Made by a program: the position numbers and the translations under genes
The notes under the pieces: generated by a model
The model's input: only the letters and a program-made list of their open reading frames with translations
Told to the model about the DNA's origin: nothing
Databases searched by the model: none
Shown here: positions 50,553-59,622 of the stretch, piece by piece
Position numbering within the stretch: position 1 is the stretch's first letter
Layout: the number at the start of each line of letters is the position of its first letter
Assembly: GCF_001636695.1 (NCBI RefSeq)
Contig: NZ_LGEL01000023.1
Span: forward strand, 62,001-126,000
From: Pedobacter panaciterrae
GTDB lineage: Bacteria > Bacteroidota > Bacteroidia > Sphingobacteriales > Sphingobacteriaceae
Direction: 5' to 3'
DNA length: 64,000 nt

Positions 50553-50989
50553 CCGGCCATCATTAGTCTTGGTCTGAAATCCCGATACAGCCTGGTGATT
50601 AAAAGAAATAGCGCGGGACACAACCAGAATTCCGTCTTGGAGGTACCGCGAAGCACCCAGAGAACAGAAAACAGCCGCGCCCGCGCTATTACGCAGGCGA
50701 GCAGCATGATTTTCCCTTGTTCTCTTAAAAATTCGCGGTTTTCCAAGACAAGTTCAAATAGCTGTCGCTAAATATTTTTATAACACAAAGCTAGCAACTT
50801 TTTTGACGCAACATACAAAAGTTATTTATTGAGTTAATGAATTAAATGTCTCTTATAGGATACCGGAATATCATATTCGTTGTTTTTCGTTTTTATAAAT
50901 AGCTGATTTTCAACTTACTTAAAACCTATTTGGTGTATATACAACACATACACTCTTTTTGAATTCATCAGCTCATTTACTTTGCGTCG
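50553..50989. other. Intergenic stretch with GC-rich palindromic element
   Basis: No gene seen. The left half holds the 84-bp inverted-repeat element (50607-50690), clearly more GC-rich than the rest. The right 230 bp is very AT-rich; TTACTTTG near 50978-50985 next to the start at 50990 is a poor -7 candidate. Confidence 0.5.
50607..50690. repeat. 84-bp element bounded by 11-bp perfect inverted repeats
   Basis: AATAGCGCGGG (50607-50617) and CCCGCGCTATT (50680-50690) flank 62 bp. The element is GC-rich in an AT-rich spacer. It resembles a small palindromic dispersed element (REP- or MITE-like) but no second copy is in this window. Confidence 0.55.
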
Positions 50990-51271
50990 ATGAAGATTTT
51001 TAAGGATTTATCCGGGATGCTGAAAGATGCGGTTGTTGCTGGTGCTGATAAGGCGCTTGCGGAATCGGCTCAGCTTCCCGATACACTCACCAAGGCGCAG
51101 GCTTACCGTTTATATGGTAGGGACAATGTGGACAGGTGGTGTAAGGAAAACCTGATTCATCCGGTGGTTAAGGCAGGGTCTGGGAAAAAGAAATTCATCG
51201 ATCGGTTAAAGCTGGAGGCTGTTGCCAGAGCGAGTAACCGGGTTACTTATCTGCCAGTGGCAGAGCGGTAA
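50990..51271 (+). CDS. Small protein of a paired MerR/excisionase-like family
   Basis: A 93-residue protein. A helical N-terminus (LKDAVVAGADKALAESAQL) precedes a core LTKAQAYRLYGRDNVDRWC and a basic end (GKKKFIDRLKLEAVARASNR). The core reads like the helix-turn-helix plus recognition strand of excisionase or MerR-type proteins. A paralogue with the same order lies at 52894-53169 (LTKAQAFREYGRANIEHWI). The two flank a RES-domain gene pair. DNA binding is inferred. Confidence 0.7.
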   Translation: MKIFKDLSGMLKDAVVAGADKALAESAQLPDTLTKAQAYRLYGRDNVDRWCKENLIHPVVKAGSGKKKFIDRLKLEAVARASNRVTYLPVAER

Positions 51272-51299
51272 GTTGATTAGCTGGGTTTGCCTGGCGCGT

Positions 51300-51493
51300 A
51301 CATTGTCCTATTGGGGTGAAGCATTTTTCGGGGGACCGGAGAATTACGAGCAAGGCTTTTCTCGTCTTAACGGTTACGTGTAGCCAATAAGGTGAGAAAA
51401 TCCTGAACCATAGGCAGTCAGTTTTGGCAGGTAGGTATATACCGACGTGGGTAACCCCGGTTTAAGGGAGGCAATTTTTTGTCTCCCTTTTTT
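51300..51493 (+). ncRNA. Candidate structured RNA with intrinsic terminator
   Basis: A gene-free stretch with several complementary segments: ACGAG / CTCGT (51346-51365), TTTTCTC / GAGAAAA (51357-51363 with 51394-51400), GGTATATACC (51434-51443), and a terminator stem AAGGGAG / CTCCCTT (51464-51489) followed by six Ts. TACATTG near 51298-51304 could be a weak -7 box. It matches no RNA family I know. A 3' untranslated region of the 50990 gene is the simple alternative. Confidence 0.4.
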
Positions 51494-51522
51494 GTTTTCC
51501 GTCTATTTTTACTAGATTGGTA

Positions 51523-52392
51523 TTAGTCCTTAGTCGCCCACCCGATAATTTCGCGAGGATTGGTATACACTAATGCATCTTCGAAGTTTAAATTTTCATA
51601 GCAACCTTTGATAGGGAGTACTCTTGTCAAGTTACTTCCTGAGGCAGAAGGAAGTATCTCATGAACATCAATCCTTATAGGCTTTAGTTTTTTAAGTGCA
51701 ACGTGTGCGGGAAATGCAAAATTAATATCCCGCATTTGAGATTTGATGCTTGGGTATGAAATAGCTTCCAAATCTTTTGAAAGAAAAAATTGCTTTGCAA
51801 TGGCAGCAGTGAGTCTATAAAGATGCTCGCTTCCTTTTGGCACTGACCTTACGAATTGAGTGATCATAAATTCTTTCAACCTGGTGTCAATTGCCATTAA
51901 TTCCTTATTATTCTGGTAGACAATCTTTAAACCTTTGGCATTATCAAATGCCCACTGCTTCAAAAAACCTTCTCGATTTGGATTATATTTAAGTAATCCA
52001 ATATCTACCGATAGTATGGGTTCGATAACTTCGCACTCCAGGCAGCTGACAATAGAACCGACTGGTGGATTTAATTCACGATATGCTGTATCGCCTCCAG
52101 ATGAAGTATATAAGATCTGGTCACCTTTTTCATTCAATCTGCCCATTGTAGTCATATGTGCGGGCGGACACCAAAGCTCCTTCAAATGGGTAAACTCAGT
52201 TTCTCCGTTATGAATTCTGATTCTGTGAACTTTGATTCCTACTGGAATTTTGTGTGCTATGAATCGAAAAAATTCAATCATTTTCGCGAATGCAACGCGA
52301 TATTCTTCAACGCTTGTTGAATGGATATTCATCTGCGTAAATCGCTTCATTAGTCCATTTAGCAGAGCTTTGCTATGAATTTTTCCGTTCAT
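51523..52392 (-). CDS. RES-domain protein (toxin-like, NAD+-targeting family)
   Basis: A 289-residue protein. The RES signature is visible: Arg in KVHRIRIHN (57/59), GRLNEKGDQILYTSSGGDTA (84-103) with the conserved GR-N and Tyr, Glu in YRELNPP (106), and Ser in AISYPSIKSQ (212/215). RES toxins degrade NAD+ by phosphorolysis or ADP-ribosylate targets, normally held by an Xre/MbcA antitoxin. It is longer than classical RES toxins (about 160-230), with a helical N-terminal region of about 50 residues. It lies 27 bp after the 144-residue partner gene and converges on the terminator at 51464-51489. Confidence 0.82.
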   Translation of the reverse strand: MNGKIHSKALLNGLMKRFTQMNIHSTSVEEYRVAFAKMIEFFRFIAHKIPVGIKVHRIRIHNGETEFTHLKELWCPPAHMTTMGRLNEKGDQILYTSSGGDTAYRELNPPVGSIVSCLECEVIEPILSVDIGLLKYNPNREGFLKQWAFDNAKGLKIVYQNNKELMAIDTRLKEFMITQFVRSVPKGSEHLYRLTAAIAKQFFLSKDLEAISYPSIKSQMRDINFAFPAHVALKKLKPIRIDVHEILPSASGSNLTRVLPIKGCYENLNFEDALVYTNPREIIGWATKD

Positions 52393-52419
52393 TGTTAAGA
52401 TTCTTATTGATTATATTAA

Positions 52420-52854
52420 CTACGAATGAAGTTCTATTAATTTCAATCCAATGAGTGATCGAACAGTCTCTAAATTCAATTTTGGAAAGCCATATATCTC
52501 TACTGAATTATCCATTAATTGCGTTTTAACATGTTGCTTAATAGATTCATAGGTATCACTAACCAGTTGAACTAAAAAATCAATGTCTGATGCTGGTAGC
52601 TTGAAATTTGAAATAATAAATTCATATCCTGCGGTTAGATCGTAATACTTTGCGCTATCAATTGGCCCACCAAATATGGAGCAATTGCCGATGACTTTAA
52701 ATATAAAGCTCACAGTATCATCTGCTAACTGTAGAGGGTTGGCAATATCAAGTTCCCATTTCAGTAGATTTACAAAGGTGTCTGTAATCTGTACTTGAGT
52801 ATCGAGTACCTCGTTTAGAATCATGAATTGTGTTTTGTCTTTTTCTGAAAGCAT
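52420..52854 (-). CDS. Partner of the RES-domain gene, possible antitoxin
   Basis: A 144-residue acidic helical protein (FVNLLKWELDIANPLQLADD, IDFLVQLVSDTYESIKQHVK, LNLETVRSLIGLKLIELHS). It has no Xre-type helix-turn-helix or MbcA-like fold that I can see, unlike the usual antitoxin of RES systems. Gene order (partner first, 27-bp gap) is that of a toxin-antitoxin pair. Its role as antitoxin is inferred from position only. Confidence 0.65.
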   Translation of the reverse strand: MLSEKDKTQFMILNEVLDTQVQITDTFVNLLKWELDIANPLQLADDTVSFIFKVIGNCSIFGGPIDSAKYYDLTAGYEFIISNFKLPASDIDFLVQLVSDTYESIKQHVKTQLMDNSVEIYGFPKLNLETVRSLIGLKLIELHS

Positions 52855-52893
52855 TTCTTAGATTTTTAATTAAAATTACCAATTAATCAGCAT

Positions 52894-53169
52894 ATGCTTT
52901 ACGAATTCTCCGATTGGGAAATCACGCTAATTATAAAAAGCGCAGCAGAGTTGGGTGCTAGACGGGCGCTCTGTGCTACTGGCCATTTAAAGCCATACCT
53001 CACAAAAGCCCAGGCTTTCCGCGAATATGGCCGTGCAAACATTGAGCACTGGATCGAACTGGGCTTAATCACCCCACGTAAAGACGGGGATCATTCGGCA
53101 ACATGGCGCATTGAGCGCATCGAAGCAGACACGATACGCTGTGCAAAAGAAATTATTATTTATATTTGA
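52894..53169 (+). CDS. Small protein, paralogue of the 50990 gene
   Basis: A 91-residue protein with core LTKAQAFREYGRANIEHWI and an end WRIERIEADTIRCAKEI. It shares with the protein at 50990-51271 the segment order: helix, LTKAQAxRxYGRxNxxxW, LIxP, then a basic strand-turn and a closing helix. DNA binding is inferred. It diverges from the RES operon with a 39-bp gap between starts, so it may regulate that operon. Confidence 0.7.
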   Translation: MLYEFSDWEITLIIKSAAELGARRALCATGHLKPYLTKAQAFREYGRANIEHWIELGLITPRKDGDHSATWRIERIEADTIRCAKEIIIYI

Positions 53170-53193
53170 TTGTATCTATTATGGTCTAATCGA

Positions 53194-53742
53194 ATGACGC
53201 AACGCTCTTTTATAATATCTGATGAAGGTGATGAGTACATCCGGGATCAGATTTGCAAAAAACAGGATTTCTTTTTCTTCAACAGTTTTGTTATTCTGGC
53301 TATCGTTATAGTCACCGGATATCTCAAACTTAAGGTCATTGATGGTGGAGCTATCCTCTTTGGTTTCGCTCTATTTCTGGTAATGATGACACTCAATCTT
53401 CGCCAATATTTTAAGTTCAAAAAAATAAAAGCACATCTAGTTCGAAGTGTTCAGATTGATGCCGAAAAAATAATATTGGCCACTTATGGTGATTATAAAT
53501 ATGAGCCCATACTTTATACGTTGCCACTGATAAACAACAAGATAACCAAAGGCATTCCGGCGGCAGTATCAGAGGCTGAAAAACCTGTACGAACTGAAAT
53601 GCTCGGTATTTTCCAGACTTATACTTTAAGTTCTGGCCAGGATCCCAAAAACACTTTTTATCTGATGAGTCCATTCTGGACAGAATGGGACGAGATTCAA
53701 GAACTGCTTAAGCAAGGACGGAAGACTGCTATTGTAGCTTAG
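53194..53742 (+). CDS. Membrane protein of unknown function
   Basis: A 182-residue protein; I chose the ATG at 53194 (MTQRSFIISDEGDEYIRDQI). Two membrane helices (FFFNSFVILAIVIVTGYLKL and GGAILFGFALFLVMMTLNL) are followed by a cytoplasmic-type alpha/beta domain with KKIKAHLVRSVQIDAEKIIL. The layout recalls small PH-like or YcxB-like membrane proteins. It follows the 52894 gene by 24 bp. Function unknown. Confidence 0.65.
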   Translation: MTQRSFIISDEGDEYIRDQICKKQDFFFFNSFVILAIVIVTGYLKLKVIDGGAILFGFALFLVMMTLNLRQYFKFKKIKAHLVRSVQIDAEKIILATYGDYKYEPILYTLPLINNKITKGIPAAVSEAEKPVRTEMLGIFQTYTLSSGQDPKNTFYLMSPFWTEWDEIQELLKQGRKTAIVA

Positions 53743-53763
53743 GAAAAAAATGTTTAATAATAT

Positions 53764-54132
53764 TTACTGTAGCGATGCTGCCAATATAAAAAGGATAAAA
53801 GATCCTGCCCATACCGCCCAGCAAATTGCCCGGTTCGTTTGGGTATTGAGCTCATGATTTTTAAACTCTTGAAATATCAACTCACTCCTGCCCCTACTCA
53901 TTAAATACCGTTGAAGGATAATCAGGATGATGATATTTATGCCAAGTAGAATCGGTTTGGTTCATGATTCCAATGACCTCAATCCGGGATCAACAAAGAT
54001 CAAAAGACTCAAGCCCAGCCAGCACATACTAAGTTCCACCAATAGCACACTTCTGAAATCAGCAGCCCAGCTTTCGGGCTTATTCCGGTAATGGTATAGA
54101 AAGGTGAAATAATAGAATCTAAGCAGTTTCAT
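53764..54132 (-). pseudogene. Membrane-protein gene with an in-frame stop
   Basis: A 123-codon frame from the ATG at 54132 to the TAA at 53764 is broken only by a TGA at 53962-53964. The two halves read MKLLRFYYFTFLYHYRNKPE, SVLLVELSMCWLGLSLLIFV, then after the stop KPILLGINIIILIILQRYLM and AICWAVWAGSFILFILAAS. Three or four membrane helices in one frame suggest a recent nonsense mutation in a gene of a small Bacteroidota membrane-protein type. Read-through is the alternative. Confidence 0.6.
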
Positions 54133-54240
54133 TGTTGGTTGTGGAATCGTTATGCAAGTTAATAAGTATTTCTGAAATCGATTCGGACGGCAGAATTTTC
54201 GGACTGGCACTGCTATTCAATTTATGTATTCGAAATCAAA

Positions 54241-55290
54241 ATGGATATAAACTCCTTAAGCCGGATAGACCGGGCTGTTGCGGATAACATTAAAGATATA
54301 CAACGTTCTTTTGGTTCACAGGCGGGGCTGGTACAGGATTTTATTGTTTTTATTTCCCATCGTTTGAAAACCGATCTGTTTGGTTATACCCGTTTTACCA
54401 TTTCAGATTTCTGTCGTCAGACGGGGCGTAATAGGCAGGACCTGGCATTGGTTTGTGCGGATTTTGCTTCAGGTCGGTTTGCTCCACCGGTTATTGAGGG
54501 ATTTGCTTTTCAGACGGTATTTGATTATGCTTTGTATTCGATGATGGAAAGGAACATCATCTTTTCCTCTCGCTATGAGGTGAGAGAAAAGGATTCAGTA
54601 TTGGTGATGCACAGCTTTTCCATCTTGAAAGATCTGCGTTTGAACTTTGTCCGAGGGGTTAAAGAGCAGAAGGTGTATGAAGTGCGCTTATCTGATGATC
54701 TCTTACAGGGTTTTTTATCGCGTTATTATACGGTGAATACCGAAAGCTATAAACTGGTGGGTAAAGGGCGTGGAGGGGATTCGCGTAAAAAACTTTTACT
54801 GTATTTATCCAAGCTGAGCCATGTAGTGCAGACTTCAGGTCATTTAGAAACTGTAGTGCCACTAGATCGGCTGTGTGACTTCGCGGATATTACTGATGCT
54901 CGTCCATCCCATAAAAAGCAGAACCTGGTTCGGGTATTGAATCATTTGATAGTTGTGGGGAAGTTTGGGTTCAAATATGTATTTACCTCCAGGAATGGCT
55001 ATATGGTAACACTGGTATTTGAACCCACCCTTTCAAAGCGTGGATTGCTGGGTGAGCATAATTTTTATTATAGATTGTTTAGCGGACTTCGTTCGGTATT
55101 TGATACCCGGAAGGGTTTACCTTCCTGTGCTTTTGATAAGGATCCTTTTCAGGCATGGCTTGTCGATGATGGTGTGGATATTGAAATCAAGGCCCAGATT
55201 CTGGCGAAGGCTTATTATGCCGGCTTAGGTATTGAGATTAGTTTTGCTCATGCCATTAGCATGATCCGTTCAGGTACGTTGTTCAAATGA
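54241..55290 (+). CDS. Putative replication initiator (RepB-like winged-helix protein)
   Basis: A 349-residue protein with two winged-helix-like halves (YTRFTISDFCRQTGRNRQDL and ETVVPLDRLCDFADITDARP, SHKKQNLVRVLNHLIVVGKF). This arrangement, plus the basic character and SYKLVGKGRGGDSRKKLLLY, resembles Rep_3/RepB-type initiators carried by Bacteroidota plasmids and integrative elements. No iterons were found next to it; the nearest array is at 62242-62466. It has its own transcript. The call rests on general resemblance. Confidence 0.5.
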   Translation: MDINSLSRIDRAVADNIKDIQRSFGSQAGLVQDFIVFISHRLKTDLFGYTRFTISDFCRQTGRNRQDLALVCADFASGRFAPPVIEGFAFQTVFDYALYSMMERNIIFSSRYEVREKDSVLVMHSFSILKDLRLNFVRGVKEQKVYEVRLSDDLLQGFLSRYYTVNTESYKLVGKGRGGDSRKKLLLYLSKLSHVVQTSGHLETVVPLDRLCDFADITDARPSHKKQNLVRVLNHLIVVGKFGFKYVFTSRNGYMVTLVFEPTLSKRGLLGEHNFYYRLFSGLRSVFDTRKGLPSCAFDKDPFQAWLVDDGVDIEIKAQILAKAYYAGLGIEISFAHAISMIRSGTLFK

Positions 55291-55399
55291 AATGTTATGG
55301 CTGAAATTTTATTTTGAAAATGACTAGTTTTATGGAAATGATCTGGATCAGGCATCTTTGTTTTAACAAACTGTAGATATGTTTATTTTAACCAGCACC

Positions 55400-56170
55400 A
55401 TGATAAAATCCAAGCACTTCTTCTGTCTGATTATATTTCTTCTTCCCGGTGCTTTATTTGCCTGCTCATGTGCCAATGAGGGTGTGATCAATAATTTTCA
55501 GCAGTCCGAGTTCGTAGCAAAAGCTAAAATCATCAAAATAACACCAGACTCCGCAAATTCTGAGTATCATGATGCGGTAATAGAAATCATCAACTTATAT
55601 AAAGGTGAGCAGCTGAGCAAGATCAAAATCATGAGTTCACTGAATACTTCCTGCGGTTTTTTACCGGATGAAAATTCAACATGGATCATATTTGCGAGTA
55701 CATGGCAGGGAGTGTTGAGTTTTGGATTTTGCTCCGGTAGCATGCAGGTTGACGAATACTTCGACCCTGTTAAATATCCAAACGGAGCAAAGAATTGGGG
55801 CAATACCCTTAAACTAAGAGAAGGGGCGATTGCATTTCTTAGCGACCATAAAATTTTTAACCCTAACACTTCTTTGATCCGCCCACACAGTAGTGAGATC
55901 GGTTCATTCAAAGGTTATAAAAATGAGAACAGCTTTGCTGTATTTCAGGTAGAGGTGAATTCCGATTTCTCGATTGCTAAGATCAAACAGCTTAGAAAAT
56001 TTGAGAATAAGACGCTTAACAAGCTGGTCTTTAACAGCATAAAGAAGAATCTAAAGCTTAGTGGTAGACGAGGCAAACCACTGGCAAAACCCACCCGACT
56101 AATCTTATTTTGCTACTATTATGAACAAAATGGCTCGCAGCAAAGCTTCTTAAGCTTTTTGGACGTTTAG
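55400..56170 (+). CDS. Secreted protein with NTR/TIMP-like and TonB-C-like parts
   Basis: A 256-residue exported protein. The signal peptide MIKSKHFFCLIIFLLPGALF ends at ACSC. Residues 22-110 (CSCANEGVINNFQQSEFVAK, INLYKGEQLSKIKIMSSL, SCGFLPDENSTWIIFAS) resemble the Cys-first NTR/TIMP-like OB fold seen in bacterial exported proteins. The C-terminal 80 residues (QVEVNSDFSIAKIKQLRKFE, LNKLVFNSIKKNLKLSGRRG) resemble a TonB C-terminal-like domain. An ATG at 55379 would add seven residues. The function is unknown. Confidence 0.65.
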   Translation: MIKSKHFFCLIIFLLPGALFACSCANEGVINNFQQSEFVAKAKIIKITPDSANSEYHDAVIEIINLYKGEQLSKIKIMSSLNTSCGFLPDENSTWIIFASTWQGVLSFGFCSGSMQVDEYFDPVKYPNGAKNWGNTLKLREGAIAFLSDHKIFNPNTSLIRPHSSEIGSFKGYKNENSFAVFQVEVNSDFSIAKIKQLRKFENKTLNKLVFNSIKKNLKLSGRRGKPLAKPTRLILFCYYYEQNGSQQSFLSFLDV

Positions 56171-56428
56171 GTTTTAAGGCATTTCAATGTCCTTAAAAAC
56201 ATTAATCTGAAGGAGGATAGGGTGTTTATATTCGAGGAACGACTTTAACGCTCCCCTGGCTTTGAGGTCCTGAAGCCGGTATCGTTTTCCTAAAATAGCA
56301 GTTGAAGATTTTTGAGCTTTCCTGACAGATTTGTGATAAAAAAAAATAAGGTTAAATATTTTATAAGCACGATAAATGCTTGTATATTAAGATTGTATAT
56401 TGTAAATCTTATTTTTAAAGAATCCAGC

Positions 56429-58678
56429 ATGAATACAGTAAAAATTAACCTCTTAATGTCAATTATCCTGATCTGTGGAACAGCAAATGCACAGGTGCTG
56501 AAGCTAAAAACCGGACAAAAATTTAGCTATGAAGCCATAAAAGATGTGGAGTTGAATGATCAATACAAGAATAAAAACTACGAATACTGGAAAACTAACT
56601 TTGTGGTAATCAGCCAAAATAAAGATGTCTATACCCTAAAAGTATCACCAGAGGTATTCCTGACGAAGTGGGCAGATTTCATTCACGATTCCACAGTTCC
56701 CTTCCAAGAGCAGCCTGCAGAATTTATGGCCATTGCCAAAAAAGTGCTGACGATGTCATCCTATAATATATCCATAGACGGAAATGGAAACATCATGGGG
56801 ATAAGTGGTCTCCCGGAAATCAAAACAGCTATCCTGACCAAATTGAAAGCGCTAAAGACCCCAGAATCCTATCAAAAACATGATGATCTGATAGATGGCT
56901 TGCTCAATGAAAATTATTTTAAGGGACTCGCATCCTTTTTCAGCTACCGCGGAAAAACGGTAAACAGAATACCAAAAAATGGGCTTATGCTCTCCTGCGA
57001 GATAGATACAACAGAAAAAAAGTTCTCCCCAGAAGGAGTTCAGACCAGTGCTCCGCATACCCGTAAAAAATTCAATCTGGTTACCTCAGCTCAGCCGCTG
57101 ATGAGGGAGGCAAAAGAAAAATTGCATTATGCGGATTACTATACACCGATTAAAAAGGCCTCCCGTAAAATTCAGGAGCTAGCCGATCAGTTTGAACAGG
57201 AGAAAGGAAGTCAGATGATTGAAGCGAAGGTCCTGAAGCAACTGGATTCACTGGACAAAGGCTTCGCAAAAGATGACTACCAGTACATGGGAGCCAAACT
57301 TGGTCTGTTAACTTATCTGAATACTGGTGGTTATTGGGATGTGCTGGAGAAAGTACCTTATGAGTATCTGCCTGGTGAAAATGACATAGACAATAAGCTT
57401 ACCCGAGACCTGGAAAGAGGTGACATGAGTAAGGTTAAAAAGGCCATGGAGTTGTCCTTTACCAAATTTAAAGGAAAAGACTATTATCCGATGAACATGG
57501 GAAATACCGCCGGTTCCATACACGATAATTTTGGTGGACTGATTTACCGGATTCAAAATAAAGACTCTCTTCAGGCGGCTTACAATATCATCCAACAAAT
57601 AGAAGAACTTAATATACCGATAGTAACAGAAATGCTCAAAGGAATGAAGACCTATGTGCAGGCAAAACTGGCAACTGATCAGAAAGAACTGGCTGAAATT
57701 GCCCATGTCAACTTCAACTCCGTATTTGACAAAGCGGGACGTTACCGGATATTGATTTACGACGAACTGGTGAAAAAGCAGATCCCGGATTCTATAAAGC
57801 TGGCTTACATCGATTATACCATAGACCTGGATAAGAAAAAAATGGATCAGATCGACTCAGGGTCCATAGAAAACATAAGCCCATTTTATTTCACAAATTT
57901 TATAGCCAAGAATAAAGTCGTTTATAAGAAAAACCTGGCAGATGCCTATTACCGTAAAAGCAAACTAGACAAGAAGACTGAAGAATCCTATCTGCAAATG
58001 GCAGCTGATTACCTGCCTACGCAACAGGATATTGTAGATAATGAATTTGGTTTAAAAAAAGAATACAAGTTTACACCCTTTGTTCCCTATACTGATCTTT
58101 ATTTAGCTTCCGGTGGCAGTACGGGCATAAATGATGAGGCCAAACTGAACAAATATGTTGACATGGTGATCCTGGAACCGGAGCGTTATGCGACTTTGAA
58201 AGAGAACTACCTGAAAGCTTATCCAAATGGTGATTTTAAAGCCTTCTTCAACAAGGCATTGAAAAGTAAACTTCCTGCAATTCCAACTTTCTCCTTAAGT
58301 GAGCGATCTGGAAAAACAGTGGCCAATACAGACCATCAGAACAAATTTGTATTTGTCGATTTCTGGGGAACCTGGTGCGGCGCCTGCGTTGCTGAAATAG
58401 ATAGAATTGAAGCGATACACCTGAAGAATCCCAATCCTGAAAAACTGGTGGTAACGACTATCGCTTGTTATGATAAAAAGAAGAATGTCGACGACTTTAT
58501 GGCCAAAGAAAAGTACAGCTATCAGGTGCTGATGTCTGATGGGAAAGTGGAGAAGGATTTCAAGATCAGAGGTTATCCGACCAAACTCCTGTTACTTCCT
58601 AATGGTGTGTATGTGATGATTTCCTTCTTTTCAAATTACGAGGATATTTTGAGTAAATATTTGAAATGGGAGATTTAG
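56429..58678 (+). CDS. Secreted TlpA-type thioredoxin-fold protein
   Basis: A 749-residue exported protein. Signal peptide MNTVKINLLMSIILICGTAN-AQ; I chose the ATG at 56429 because the upstream frame (to 56312) has no signal-peptide character. A ~600-residue helical region (KEKLHYADYYTPIKKASRKI) precedes a C-terminal thioredoxin domain with FVDFWGTWCGACVAEIDRIE (WCGAC active site) and the cis-Pro RGYPTKLLLLPNG. TlpA-like proteins reduce disulfides in the periplasm. The unusually long N-terminal region may bind a specific client. Confidence 0.85.
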   Translation: MNTVKINLLMSIILICGTANAQVLKLKTGQKFSYEAIKDVELNDQYKNKNYEYWKTNFVVISQNKDVYTLKVSPEVFLTKWADFIHDSTVPFQEQPAEFMAIAKKVLTMSSYNISIDGNGNIMGISGLPEIKTAILTKLKALKTPESYQKHDDLIDGLLNENYFKGLASFFSYRGKTVNRIPKNGLMLSCEIDTTEKKFSPEGVQTSAPHTRKKFNLVTSAQPLMREAKEKLHYADYYTPIKKASRKIQELADQFEQEKGSQMIEAKVLKQLDSLDKGFAKDDYQYMGAKLGLLTYLNTGGYWDVLEKVPYEYLPGENDIDNKLTRDLERGDMSKVKKAMELSFTKFKGKDYYPMNMGNTAGSIHDNFGGLIYRIQNKDSLQAAYNIIQQIEELNIPIVTEMLKGMKTYVQAKLATDQKELAEIAHVNFNSVFDKAGRYRILIYDELVKKQIPDSIKLAYIDYTIDLDKKKMDQIDSGSIENISPFYFTNFIAKNKVVYKKNLADAYYRKSKLDKKTEESYLQMAADYLPTQQDIVDNEFGLKKEYKFTPFVPYTDLYLASGGSTGINDEAKLNKYVDMVILEPERYATLKENYLKAYPNGDFKAFFNKALKSKLPAIPTFSLSERSGKTVANTDHQNKFVFVDFWGTWCGACVAEIDRIEAIHLKNPNPEKLVVTTIACYDKKKNVDDFMAKEKYSYQVLMSDGKVEKDFKIRGYPTKLLLLPNGVYVMISFFSNYEDILSKYLKWEI

Positions 58679-58684
58679 TTTGTG

Positions 58685-59080
58685 ATGGGAAATAAAAATT
58701 ACATCCCCCAAAATACTGATGATGTTGACGCAGTTGAACGCCTTAAATATCTGCCATTTGCATCTATCATTGACGATATTCCAATTTTATTGGAATGGTT
58801 GCAGGATGGACATTGGGAAGTGGCTGAGGGCATCACAGCATATTTAATTCCTCACGTCAATGAGATATCAGAAGAGCTACTATTTATTCTTGATACTGAA
58901 GATGGTATGTGGAAGTATTTTGTTATTTGCGGTTTGATTGCACGATCGAAGGAAAAACTCGCTCCCAATTTAATTGAAGCGCTTAGGAGAATTGCTGAAC
59001 ATCCATCAAAAATAGATGTAGAGGATGCAGTTGATGATGTAGCAAAAGAAGTAATTGCAAATAAATTTCTATGTGGTTAG
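58685..59080 (+). CDS. DUF5071-type helical protein
   Basis: A 131-residue acidic protein with HEAT-like helical repeats (VERLKYLPFASIIDDIPILL, EWLQDGHWEVAEGITAYLIP, WKYFVICGLIARSKEKLAP). This matches the DUF5071 pattern, whose members often sit in polymorphic-toxin immunity contexts. No toxin gene is adjacent. It begins 6 bp after the TlpA-like gene and is probably cotranscribed. Confidence 0.75.
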   Translation: MGNKNYIPQNTDDVDAVERLKYLPFASIIDDIPILLEWLQDGHWEVAEGITAYLIPHVNEISEELLFILDTEDGMWKYFVICGLIARSKEKLAPNLIEALRRIAEHPSKIDVEDAVDDVAKEVIANKFLCG

Positions 59081-59225
59081 CCACATTCAAAAGATGAAAT
59101 GATCCCATTTGAATTTATATTCAATTATAAAGTTTTATATTGTTTTGCTTTCTTTTAGCGTATCTCTAATCCAGATGATATCGTTTCAATGAATGTGAGT
59201 ATTAAAATAACAAGTAAAAATAGCG

Positions 59226-59612
59226 ATGACTAATTATAGTTCACTGGGTTTAAATATATTTAAGTATAACCAGGCAGGTTTATTGGTTTTCTCATTATTG
59301 ATTATACTTGTTAATTATGTTCATGGTTCCTCATTGTTTTTTTGGTTGTTTTTATTAGGAATGCTAGTAATTATCAACCTGATCTGGAATTTGTTCAGTG
59401 ATGTGAAATGGAATAAAGAGTATTTTGTAATTGAGAAATTCTTAAGGAAAAGGACAGTTGCTGCTAATGAATTTATTAGCGTAGAGCGGTTGTTTTCAAA
59501 TGTATTCGTGATCAGATTTACTGGTAGCAAGTTTTATTATCTTGGGGGTTTTAAATCTATATTTGAAAATGCCTCTGATATCACCAATAAAATCATAGCT
59601 GATACTCGTTAA
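59226..59612 (+). CDS. Small membrane protein with PH-like tail
   Basis: A 128-residue protein with two membrane helices (QAGLLVFSLLIILVNYVHG and LFFWLFLLGMLVIINLIWNL) and a C-terminal beta-rich segment (EYFVIEKFLRKRTVAANEFI, VFVIRFTGSKFYYLGGF) that resembles bacterial PH-like domains. Function unknown. It is followed by a second small membrane gene at 59623. Confidence 0.65.
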   Translation: MTNYSSLGLNIFKYNQAGLLVFSLLIILVNYVHGSSLFFWLFLLGMLVIINLIWNLFSDVKWNKEYFVIEKFLRKRTVAANEFISVERLFSNVFVIRFTGSKFYYLGGFKSIFENASDITNKIIADTR

Positions 59613-59622
59613 AATATATCAT

